From positions 1-6,356 of the forward strand of contig JAUXXK010000151.1 of NCBI GenBank assembly GCA_030681145.1: DNA of 6,356 nucleotides, read 5' to 3'. The translations under genes and the position numbers were made by a program. Numbering within the stretch: the stretch's first letter is position 1; each line of letters starts with the position of its first letter. The notes under the pieces were generated by a model. That model searched no databases. It saw only the letters and a list, made by a program, of their open reading frames with translations, and was not told the origin of the DNA. The stretch comes from Methanobacteriaceae archaeon (GTDB taxonomy: Archaea; Methanobacteriota; Methanobacteria; Methanobacteriales; Methanobacteriaceae). This document shows, piece by piece, positions 1 to 5,639 of the stretch.

Positions 1-385
1 CATCAATAACACTGTGAGCTTCCTCAGTTCCAGAGGCAATTAATTGAATAGCTCCGGTCTTACAAGCACCAACACAAGCACCACATCTTCTACAAAGTTT
101 AGGGTTAATATTAGGAATATTTTCTCTAATTGGTTCTGAGAGAATAGTTCTCATTTTAATAGCATCATAAGGACAAGCTTCCCTGCATAATACGCATCCA
201 AAACATTTATCATCCAGTTCTATATGTTTATCTGGAGGTGTTTCATGCACCGCGTCCACAGGACATGCTTCTAAACAAGGGCGATTCTTGCATTTTTCGC
301 ACTTGCTGTGGTCAATTTCATAGTCCACTTCAACATCCCGGAGTGGTTTGAAGATTTTGTTAGTTGTTACAGGAATATTAATCAA
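1..385 (-). CDS. ehaQ: EhaQ, polyferredoxin of energy-converting hydrogenase A (N-terminal 128 codons, cut by window edge)
   Basis: Partial electron-transfer subunit carrying several [4Fe-4S] clusters, expected on the cytoplasmic face of the Eha complex. Three cluster motifs are visible: Cys29/32/37/41 (CxxCxxxxCxxxCP, a spacing variant), Cys61/64/67/71 (CFGCVLCREACP) and Cys98/101/104/108 (CRRCGACVGACK). The full-length EhaQ I know of has about ten clusters, so the gene should continue well past the left edge. The reading frame is closed by TAG at 389-391 and has no ATG before the first cysteine motif. I placed the start at TTG 383-385, directly after AGGAG, but ATT at 374-376 fits the SD spacing better and GTG at 326-328 is another option. 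It lies 111 bp after ehaP. Identity rests on motif content and position after ehaP. The product is secure; the exact start is not. Confidence 0.85.
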   Translation of the reverse strand, partial: MINIPVTTNKIFKPLRDVEVDYEIDHSKCEKCKNRPCLEACPVDAVHETPPDKHIELDDKCFGCVLCREACPYDAIKMRTILSEPIRENIPNINPKLCRRCGACVGACKTGAIQLIASGTEEAHSVID

Positions 386-390
386 CTCCT
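386..390 (-). promoter_or_regulatory. Shine-Dalgarno element of ehaQ
   Basis: The minus strand reads AGGAG here and continues as AGGAGTTGAT (381-390), one mismatch from the full archaeal consensus AGGAGGTGAT. It touches the TTG at 385 with no spacing. Other genes in this window start 3-4 nt after a GGTGAT-type site, and that would place the ehaQ start at ATT 374-376. Confidence 0.5.
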
Positions 391-496
391 AAGAGACTTT
401 TTTGCCATTAATATATGATTTTAAACGATTTTATTATAATCAAGTTATTAAATTTAAAAAATGTTTTCTTAAATTAAATGGTTTTGTTAAATATGA

Positions 497-1525
497 TTAC
501 TCTACCACCGGTAATTGAGATGGTTTAAGTGTGATTAAAATAACATCTTCCTCATCTATATTTTGATCCATACGGAATTTAGCCACATAATAGCCGGCCA
601 CACCAAAGGGACAGGTTTGATAGCATGTACTGCATCTTAAACATTTATCAGGATCTCTTTTAACACCATCTTCTTCATTATAGGATATGGCGCCTGAAGG
701 ACATTCATTCACACAAAGGCGGCAATTATTACATTTATCCTTGTCCCAGGTTAATATCCTCATTTTTAAACGATCTGTCATTTTTTCCATTAAATCCTGG
801 ACCATATCTTCTTTATTTATTATATCCAAGGCTTTTTCTTTTAAAGTGGCCAGAGGATATTCCATTTTGAAGGTTTTATCGTGAGGTAATTTTTTAATCT
901 CTTCCTGACGATTTTCTATAGTTTTTTCTAGAGTATCTACTATTAAACGAATAATTTGTTTTTGTTCATCTATATTAGCGATATGAACCACTTTCAAAGC
1001 CCCTTTAACTGGGCAAGCATCGGTACAATCCCCACAAGAGACACATTTACTCTGATCCACTGTGATTTTATTATCTTCCTCAATTATGGCATCCACTTGG
1101 CAGGATTTCATACATTTTTTGCATCTAATACAGAGATAATCATCAATAACATACATTTTATCCACAGGTAGAATGGTGAATTCTTCCCGGATGAGGTGAT
1201 TTTCACCACAAGTTAAAGTTTTAGGGTCAGTTGGACATACTTCTGCACAAAAACCGCAACGGATACAAGCCCCGACACTAATTTCGGGGTAGGTGAGTCC
1301 ATCATGGTCTGTGGTGTCCTCGTCCCTGATTAATCTTATTGCTCCAGGGGCAGGGCAGGCTGCTGTGCATGCTCCACACCCTATACAATATTCTTTAAAA
1401 ACTTCTGGAAAATCTCTAAAACGATCTGGTTTTTCCATTATTTCGTATTCAGATTTTGCTCCAGCAAATTTTTCTGCCCATGATTTTCGAGCAAATTCGT
1501 ACATGTACCATATTACAGAAGACAT
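497..1525 (-). CDS. ehaP: EhaP, six-cluster polyferredoxin of energy-converting hydrogenase A
   Basis: Soluble iron-sulfur protein of 342 residues that should relay electrons between EhaN/EhaO and ferredoxin partners. Six CxxCxxCxxxC motifs are visible: Cys47/50/53/57, 87/90/93/97, 132/135/138/142, 161/164/167/171, 265/268/271/275 and 295/298/301/305. This matches the 6[4Fe-4S] polyferredoxin described for Eha. Motifs 1-4 form one block and 5-6 another, separated by about 90 charged, probably helical residues (175-262). A lone Cys106 has no obvious cluster role. No signal peptide or membrane helix is seen. ATG 1525 is the first possible start, since two in-frame TGA codons lie just upstream (1532-1537), and GTGAT at 1534-1538 may serve as SD. 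It follows ehaO after 84 bp, with a TATA-like element in the gap. Confidence 0.93.
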   Translation of the reverse strand: MSSVIWYMYEFARKSWAEKFAGAKSEYEIMEKPDRFRDFPEVFKEYCIGCGACTAACPAPGAIRLIRDEDTTDHDGLTYPEISVGACIRCGFCAEVCPTDPKTLTCGENHLIREEFTILPVDKMYVIDDYLCIRCKKCMKSCQVDAIIEEDNKITVDQSKCVSCGDCTDACPVKGALKVVHIANIDEQKQIIRLIVDTLEKTIENRQEEIKKLPHDKTFKMEYPLATLKEKALDIINKEDMVQDLMEKMTDRLKMRILTWDKDKCNNCRLCVNECPSGAISYNEEDGVKRDPDKCLRCSTCYQTCPFGVAGYYVAKFRMDQNIDEEDVILITLKPSQLPVVE

Positions 1526-1568
1526 AGGGCATCATCACATCGTAAATTTAATTCATTTTTTTTCTCTA

Positions 1569-1585
1569 GATAATATATTTTTGAT
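1569..1585 (-). promoter_or_regulatory. Candidate internal promoter (BRE/TATA-like) before ehaP
   Basis: The minus strand reads ATCAAAAATATATTATC, resembling an archaeal A-rich BRE followed by a TATA box. A start site about 25 nt downstream would fall near 1550. That leaves a leader of roughly 25 nt that still contains the putative GTGAT ribosome binding site. The spacer is AT-rich, so a chance match is quite possible. Confidence 0.3.
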
Positions 1586-1609
1586 AATTGTAAACAATGG
1601 AGAATATTC

Positions 1610-2737
1610 CTATTTAATATCAAATATTCCCTGGTAATGTTTTTCTTCACCTTTTTCATTGGCAACTATCACTCGCTCTGCACAAGCAATGCAAGGGTCT
1701 ACACTGGCATAAGTGGCTATGGCGTCGGAGACTGTAGCCACATCATTTAGCATGTAGCGGGCACAGGAATCAATATTCATGATACTTGGTGTTCGAATAG
1801 AAACATTATTAATCAAATTACCATTGGTTTCAATCATATAGGTAACTTCTCCCCGGGGGGCTTCATTTCTCCATTCCCCATATCCTTTTCCAATTTCTAC
1901 CTTATTACGTGTATCTCCTTTAGGTATGTTCTCAATAACCTGTTTAATCAGGCTGATGGATTGGGGTATTTCATCAAAACGGTTCATGTTACGGGCGAAA
2001 TTATCTCCTTCTTTTCTCCAGATAACCTTGAAGTCCAGATGATCCCGGTAGGTATGATGGTCTTCCCGGAGGTCGTGTTTTAATCCAGACCCTCTGCCTA
2101 TTGGTCCCACAGCTCTTCCTTTAATGGCATCTTCTTTACTCATTCGGCCTACTTTTTTAGATCTTAATCCTACCAGAGGACCTTGTTCATACATCTCCAC
2201 ATATCTATCATAGCCGGCTTCCAGTTTTATCATAATTTCCATAATCTGTTGGAGGTGAATATCTTTGGCATCCATGCGGACACCTCCCACCACATTCCAA
2301 CCCATGTTAACTCTGTTACCGGTTAAAAGTTCTATGGCATCCATTACTGGTTCTCGCAATGCTAGCATGTACATGAAAAGGGTTTCGTGTTCTATGGCTT
2401 TAAAAAATGTGGAGTTGGCTAGTAAATGGCTTTGAATACGATCAAGTTCATTGGTTAGAACCCTTAAATATTGTGCTCTTAGGGGTGCCTGTTCTCCAGA
2501 TATTTTTTCAAATGTTTCAGCAAAAGTCTGGGTGTGAATATATGAACATATACCACATACCCTTTCTGCAAGGTATATGGCCTTTTGCCAAGTTTTTCCT
2601 TCCATTATTCGTTCGATTCCCCGGTGAACGTAACCATAATCTATTTCTGCACTAATAACTTTTTCTCCTTGAGTTTTAAGCTTTAAACGCAGTGGTTCCT
2701 TTAATCCAGGGTGAATTGGTCCTAGTGGTAAAATCAT
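1610..2737 (-). CDS. ehaO: EhaO, [NiFe]-hydrogenase large (catalytic) subunit
   Basis: Catalytic subunit of 375 residues, where H2 is split or formed at the NiFe(CN)2CO centre; cytoplasmic side of the membrane complex. The N-terminal motif RVCGICSYIH gives Ni/Fe ligands Cys61 and Cys64. The C-terminal motif DPCIACAER gives Cys349 and Cys352, with Arg355 where many hydrogenases have His. The HRGIE segment (38-42) is shared with complex I NuoD, as in group 4 hydrogenases, and Glu42 is the probable proton-relay acid. Length fits group 4 large subunits. The start overlaps the ehaN stop as ATGA (2734-2737), behind GGGAGG, so the two subunits are translationally coupled. About 20 residues follow Arg355; the sequence alone does not show whether they are cleaved during maturation. 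Stop codon is TAG. Confidence 0.96.
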   Translation of the reverse strand: MILPLGPIHPGLKEPLRLKLKTQGEKVISAEIDYGYVHRGIERIMEGKTWQKAIYLAERVCGICSYIHTQTFAETFEKISGEQAPLRAQYLRVLTNELDRIQSHLLANSTFFKAIEHETLFMYMLALREPVMDAIELLTGNRVNMGWNVVGGVRMDAKDIHLQQIMEIMIKLEAGYDRYVEMYEQGPLVGLRSKKVGRMSKEDAIKGRAVGPIGRGSGLKHDLREDHHTYRDHLDFKVIWRKEGDNFARNMNRFDEIPQSISLIKQVIENIPKGDTRNKVEIGKGYGEWRNEAPRGEVTYMIETNGNLINNVSIRTPSIMNIDSCARYMLNDVATVSDAIATYASVDPCIACAERVIVANEKGEEKHYQGIFDIK

Positions 2738-3183
2738 TTCTTTTGCCTCCCTTTGGCAGCTATAGCTCCAGGAGCAACAGCAAGTATAGCTTCTAATATT
2801 TCTGAAGGTCTAGGTGGACAACCAGATAACTCAGCATCAACAGGTATAAAATCAGATACAGGTGCATTTACACTGCTGCCTTCCTGATTAAAAACATCCC
2901 CGGATATAGGGCAGTTCCCCAGAGCAACAACTACTTTGGGTTCAGGTGCCTTGGTATAAATTCTTCTCAGGTTTTCTTTCCACTGTTCGGTAACTGCTCC
3001 TGTAACCAGGATAACATCAGCTTCCCGTGGATTATTGTGAACATAAATCCCGTATTGTTCCAGATCGTATCGAGGAGATAATAGGGCCACCACTTCAATA
3101 TCGCAGCCATTACATCCCCCTGAATTCACCAAACAAACGTGAATGGAACTCTTCCTTACTATATCTTTAAGAGCATCTAACAT
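2734..3183 (-). CDS. ehaN: EhaN, [NiFe]-hydrogenase small subunit (NuoB-like)
   Basis: Small subunit of 149 residues, holding the single proximal [4Fe-4S] cluster next to EhaO's active site. Ligands visible are Cys24 and Cys27 (SGGCNGCDIE), Cys91 (GNCPISG) and Cys122 (SGCPPRP), the CxxC...GxC...GCPP pattern of group 4 hydrogenase small subunits and complex I 20-kDa proteins. It lacks the signal peptide and the extra C-terminal clusters of periplasmic uptake hydrogenases, which fits a cytoplasmic energy-converting enzyme. Cys17 is an additional non-motif cysteine. ATG 3183 is preceded by AGAGGT at 6 nt. The gene overlaps ehaO by 4 nt. Upstream is the largest spacer in the window (163 bp), so a separate promoter or RNA processing site for the catalytic genes is conceivable. 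Confidence 0.95.
   Translation of the reverse strand: MLDALKDIVRKSSIHVCLVNSGGCNGCDIEVVALLSPRYDLEQYGIYVHNNPREADVILVTGAVTEQWKENLRRIYTKAPEPKVVVALGNCPISGDVFNQEGSSVNAPVSDFIPVDAELSGCPPRPSEILEAILAVAPGAIAAKGRQKK
2746..2751 (-). promoter_or_regulatory. Ribosome binding site of ehaO inside ehaN
   Basis: The minus strand reads GGGAGG, 8 nt before the ehaO ATG and within the last codons of ehaN. Together with the ATGA stop/start overlap it supports coupled, near-stoichiometric translation of the two hydrogenase subunits. Confidence 0.7.
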
Positions 3184-3346
3184 TTCTTTACCTCTTAATT
3201 TTCCCTCATAAGATTTTTTAAATGTGAATTATTTGATAATTAATTGTTTATTGAATAAATGGAATAATGATTTTATTTAATATGGATTTATTGTTATTAG
3301 GCTTGAATTTAATGGAATAAATGAATCTGTTTTTTTATAGAGTAAA
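3184..3346 (-). other. AT-rich ehaM-ehaN spacer with an imperfect direct repeat
   Basis: This is the longest non-coding gap in the window. I see no ORF or RNA gene in it. It holds an imperfect 20-22 nt direct repeat (3251-3270 and 3303-3324, sharing AATGGAATAA) and the ehaN ribosome binding site AGAGGT (3190-3195). Several TATA-like stretches occur, but none is well placed enough to call a promoter. Confidence 0.4.
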
Positions 3347-3730
3347 TTACTCCTTTATTAACTTTAAAAGCTGGTGTCTGCCATCTTCCAATGCTTTATC
3401 ATACTCTAAACCATCCAATATTTCTTTTGTGATTTTACTGGTTATTTTATCGGCTTCTTTGGGAGATACAATTTCCATAACATCCGCCAGCCAACATAAT
3501 CTTAAATCGGCGTGTAATCTTTCTTTAATGCATCGAGGACGTGCTGATTCAAAACGGGGGTGTAACGCTTCCAAGCTGGACATGTCCAGTTTATTAATAA
3601 GAATTTGTTCAAATTCATCATAATCAATTTCCAGTTCACTGGATAATGGTTTAATGATGTCATCCCTCCATTTATAACTTCTAATAATTCTGGTTTTCAT
3701 CAACTCCAGAATTTCTTTATCATGGTCCAT
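3347..3730 (-). CDS. ehaM: EhaM, small soluble Eha subunit of unknown function
   Basis: Hydrophilic protein of 127 residues with no membrane helix, signal peptide or cofactor motif. Predicted by eye to be mostly helical, with two isolated cysteines (67 and 79) and a basic segment LHPRFESARPRC (56-67). It appears to be the EhaM family, which I recall as DUF1959; its role in the complex is unknown. The assignment rests on position between ehaL and ehaN. A longer version could begin at GTG 3739, but that GTG is part of the AAGGTG ribosome binding site (3737-3742) for ATG 3730, so the ATG is preferred. A 67-bp AT-rich gap separates it from ehaL. Confidence 0.8.
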   Translation of the reverse strand: MDHDKEILELMKTRIIRSYKWRDDIIKPLSSELEIDYDEFEQILINKLDMSSLEALHPRFESARPRCIKERLHADLRLCWLADVMEIVSPKEADKITSKITKEILDGLEYDKALEDGRHQLLKLIKE

Positions 3731-3736
3731 TAATAA

Positions 3737-3742
3737 CACCTT
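3737..3742 (-). promoter_or_regulatory. Ribosome binding site that sets the ehaM start
   Basis: The minus strand reads AAGGTG, 6 nt before ATG 3730. The upstream in-frame GTG (3737-3739) lies inside this element and is therefore an unlikely start. Confidence 0.65.
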
Positions 3743-3797
3743 GCTTGAAATTTATTGTAAATTTTTATAATTATATAATTTTAATGGAAACTATCTT

Positions 3798-4118
3798 TTA
3801 TAATGTACTGGTAAGCAAATAGACAGCTCCTGAGATAATAATACCAATAACTGTTTCATATCGCCCATATCCTGGCCTCATCCCGAAAACCATGGCCACC
3901 ATGAATAAACCTAGAGTAATTGAAATCATAGGGGGGATTAATGGTATTAAAATGTTATTGAGAAGAATAAACCAGCCTACAACAGCTACTATTAGTGCAA
4001 TAACATCAATTTTTTCTGTTACAAAGGGTGCTGAATACTTTTTATAACTCAGCAGTAATCCCACGATAGATCCCAGTACAAAGGATATTAAATATATGAG
4101 GTATAGTAAATCGGTCAC
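3798..4118 (-). CDS. ehaL: EhaL, small integral membrane subunit of Eha
   Basis: Membrane protein of 106 residues from the start chosen here, with four probable helices (about residues 3-24, 38-56, 63-80 and 89-104). The helix 3-4 loop carries the polar motif GMRPGYGRYE, the only strongly charged segment besides KKY at 30-32 of the longer form. No known cofactor or ion-binding motif is recognised; the role is presumed structural in the membrane arm. ATG 4128-4130 directly follows the ehaK TAA but has no ribosome binding site before it. GGTGAT (4123-4128) lies 4 nt before GTG 4116-4118, matching the spacing at ehaI and ehaJ, so I chose GTG. The longer alternative (3798-4130) has 110 residues. 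Identification as EhaL is by position, size and topology. Confidence 0.78.
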   Translation of the reverse strand: MTDLLYLIYLISFVLGSIVGLLLSYKKYSAPFVTEKIDVIALIVAVVGWFILLNNILIPLIPPMISITLGLFMVAMVFGMRPGYGRYETVIGIIISGAVYLLTSTL

Positions 4119-4122
4119 GAAT

Positions 4123-4128
4123 ATCACC
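4123..4128 (-). promoter_or_regulatory. Ribosome binding site favouring a GTG start for ehaL
   Basis: The minus strand reads GGTGAT, 4 nt before GTG 4116-4118. The same hexamer sits 3 nt before ATG in ehaI (5586-5591) and ehaJ (5335-5340). It overlaps the upstream ATG (4128-4130), so it cannot serve that codon. Confidence 0.55.
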
Positions 4129-4130
4129 AT

Positions 4131-4388
4131 TTAAGCTGGTTGGTAGAGAACTATGAAGGCCACAATAAAGAATAATAAAGCAATAATAAATGCATATCCT
4201 TCCAGTTTTTCAGAATAATGAACTGCTTTGTCATTGTGAATGTAGGATAAAAGTACGGTAAACAAAACTGCCACCATAGTAACAGGAATTACCACCATCC
4301 ACTGCAGGAAAGCCGCTAATCCACTGGCCAATATTACTCCTCCAGCAACTAAAGCTGTAAGAAATATTAAATCTTTTTCTTCTGCCAT
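4131..4388 (-). CDS. ehaK: EhaK, small integral membrane subunit of Eha
   Basis: Membrane protein of 85 residues with a short acidic N-terminus (MAEEKD) and three probable helices at about 7-27, 30-50 and 64-83, joined by a polar loop HNDKAVHYSEKLE (51-63). No cofactor motif; presumably a structural part of the membrane arm. Assigned by position between ehaJ and ehaL plus topology. An ATG six codons upstream (4404-4406) is in frame, but it has no ribosome binding site and the intervening codons contain AAGGAG (4397-4402) at 8 nt from ATG 4388, so the shorter start is preferred. Its TAA abuts the upstream ATG of ehaL. Confidence 0.78.
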   Translation of the reverse strand: MAEEKDLIFLTALVAGGVILASGLAAFLQWMVVIPVTMVAVLFTVLLSYIHNDKAVHYSEKLEGYAFIIALLFFIVAFIVLYQPA

Positions 4389-4396
4389 TTCTAATT

Positions 4397-4402
4397 CTCC
4401 TT
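4397..4402 (-). promoter_or_regulatory. Ribosome binding site that sets the ehaK start
   Basis: The minus strand reads AAGGAG, 8 nt before ATG 4388. It lies downstream of the alternative ATG 4406, so it only makes sense for the shorter protein. Confidence 0.65.
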
Positions 4403-4413
4403 CCATAGAAACT

Positions 4414-4430
4414 TTATAATTAAATTATAA
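4414..4430. repeat. Perfect AT inverted repeat upstream of ehaK
   Basis: TTATAATT (4414-4421) and AATTATAA (4423-4430) are exact inverted copies around one base. They could form a protein-binding palindrome or act as a TATA-like element. The surrounding spacer is almost pure A/T, so chance is a real alternative. Confidence 0.35.
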
Positions 4431-4467
4431 TAAATTTTTTAAGATTTTTTTTTGATGTATTAAGTGA

Positions 4468-5331
4468 TTAAAAGACTATCATCAGTAATATGGAACCAAC
4501 AATACCAATAAATGCAAATGTTACCTGCATCATAACCGAGTGATTAGGGTTTAATATAGGCGTAACAGCATTGATAAATGCCACTATAATAGTCATAATA
4601 ACCATTCCCACCAGATATCCCAGTAAACTTAAAGGACCTATAAAGACGGTTAAAAATACCCAAAGGAGCATATACCATGCAATGGATTCTGAGATCATTA
4701 GATATCCTCTTAGTACTCCAAAGTGCTCAGTTTCGTAACCAGATACAATATCCTTTCCTTTGGTTATGGCAAAGGGAGAATATGGGGCTTTGGACAATAT
4801 CAATACAAAGAACATGACCGCGGCTAATGGTATGGTGAATAATAAAGGCCCATTCGCGGCCTGATAACTGACAATATTGCTAAGTATCATGCTACCTGTT
4901 TGAAGGTAGATTATTATTAGTACTGCAAAGAGTGGAACTTCAGCTGCTGCTGAGAATACCGCCCTAACACAACTTAGTTTACCATAAGGTGATCCAGAAG
5001 AGGATCCTGCATTATGTTCCACGATTTTGTGCATGGCGTATACTCCAAAGATAAGTAACAATGATCCGTAAGTAACCGGACCCATGATAACCGCGATAAT
5101 CCATATAGCAGATAATGTACTGGCAATAGCTACATAAAAAGGCATTGCTGCTGTTTTTGGGAAAGATGATTCTTTAATATAAAATTTTAGGGTGTGCAGT
5201 AAATGTTGTATAACTGGAGGTCCTGGACGCATCTGTATACGTGCCATGATCTTCCTCTGCAATCCCAATAGGATACTTCCCACTAGGAAAGCGATAATAA
5301 CATTTAACAGGATGTTTGCCATTAGATTCAT
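4468..5331 (-). CDS. ehaJ: EhaJ, NuoH-like integral membrane subunit
   Basis: Membrane subunit of 287 residues related to complex I NuoH and EchB, which connects the hydrogenase module to the ion-translocating arm. About eight helices are visible (near 5-24, 64-82, 86-102, 126-146, 162-181, 211-232, 236-256, 268-286). NuoH-like signatures occur in order: MRPGPPVIQ...LKFYIKE (34-54), a polar loop EHNAGSSSGSPYGKLS (105-120) leading into SAAAEVPLF (127-135) with Glu131, and SPFAITKGKDIVSGYETEHFG (185-205). The last loop keeps Asp194, Glu200 and Glu202 but lacks some acids common in NuoH. ATG 5331 follows GGTGAT at 3 nt; ATG 5322 is a weaker alternative. The gap to ehaI is 35 bp. Confidence 0.92.
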   Translation of the reverse strand: MNLMANILLNVIIAFLVGSILLGLQRKIMARIQMRPGPPVIQHLLHTLKFYIKESSFPKTAAMPFYVAIASTLSAIWIIAVIMGPVTYGSLLLIFGVYAMHKIVEHNAGSSSGSPYGKLSCVRAVFSAAAEVPLFAVLIIIYLQTGSMILSNIVSYQAANGPLLFTIPLAAVMFFVLILSKAPYSPFAITKGKDIVSGYETEHFGVLRGYLMISESIAWYMLLWVFLTVFIGPLSLLGYLVGMVIMTIIVAFINAVTPILNPNHSVMMQVTFAFIGIVGSILLMIVF

Positions 5332-5366
5332 TTCATCACCGGTAATAAGTTGAGAGATTTAAACCG

Positions 5367-5582
5367 CTAGTATCCAATAAATGGTTCTCTGGTTCTCTCA
5401 TCTTCCTCCTCTTTTGTAGCCTGGGCCATATTGATTAGACCCAGAGATAGTAAAAATAATGGTATTAAAGTAATTGATATTCCATATACAATCCAGTTAG
5501 CTGGATTAAAGATCAGGGCATATCCTAAACCTATAATTGAAATGGTAAACATTAGATAACTTGCTAATTTTATTTTATTCAT
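5367..5582 (-). CDS. ehaI: EhaI, two-helix membrane subunit of Eha
   Basis: Small protein of 71 residues with two probable membrane helices (about 7-25 and 30-52) followed by a charged tail KEEEDERTREPFIGY (57-71) likely facing the cytoplasm. No cofactor or catalytic motif is present. The assignment as EhaI rests on its place between ehaH and ehaJ, its size and topology; sequence alone would only give 'small membrane protein'. The start is well supported by AAGGTGAT ending 3 nt before ATG 5582. The tail could dock a soluble subunit, but that is speculation. Confidence 0.8.
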   Translation of the reverse strand: MNKIKLASYLMFTISIIGLGYALIFNPANWIVYGISITLIPLFLLSLGLINMAQATKEEEDERTREPFIGY

Positions 5583-5639
5583 ATTATCACCTTTTACCCT
5601 AAACCCATATAATTATAAATTTTTAATAGTTAAATCCAT

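Noticed and set aside
687..1637. Plus-strand open frames at 687-884, 956-1171 and 1293-1637
   Set aside because: They lie almost entirely antisense to ehaP, whose six cysteine motifs prove the coding frame. Their translations show no recognisable domain.
2407..2655. Plus-strand open frame inside ehaO
   Set aside because: Antisense to the N-terminal half of a clearly conserved hydrogenase subunit; no supporting motif.
3330..3352. Palindrome GAGTAAATTACTC (3340-3352) next to a T-run as a terminator after ehaM
   Set aside because: On the coding (minus) strand the hairpin is followed by A residues, not T. The T-run is on the plus strand, and no plus-strand gene ends there.
3321..3623. Plus-strand open frame opposite ehaM
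   Set aside because: Serine-rich antisense translation, no convincing ribosome binding site, and all neighbours run the other way. EhaM fits the operon order.
3760..3785. AATTATATAATT palindrome before ehaM as a promoter or operator
   Set aside because: Similar A/T strings occur in several spacers here, so it cannot be told from composition; not listed as a feature.
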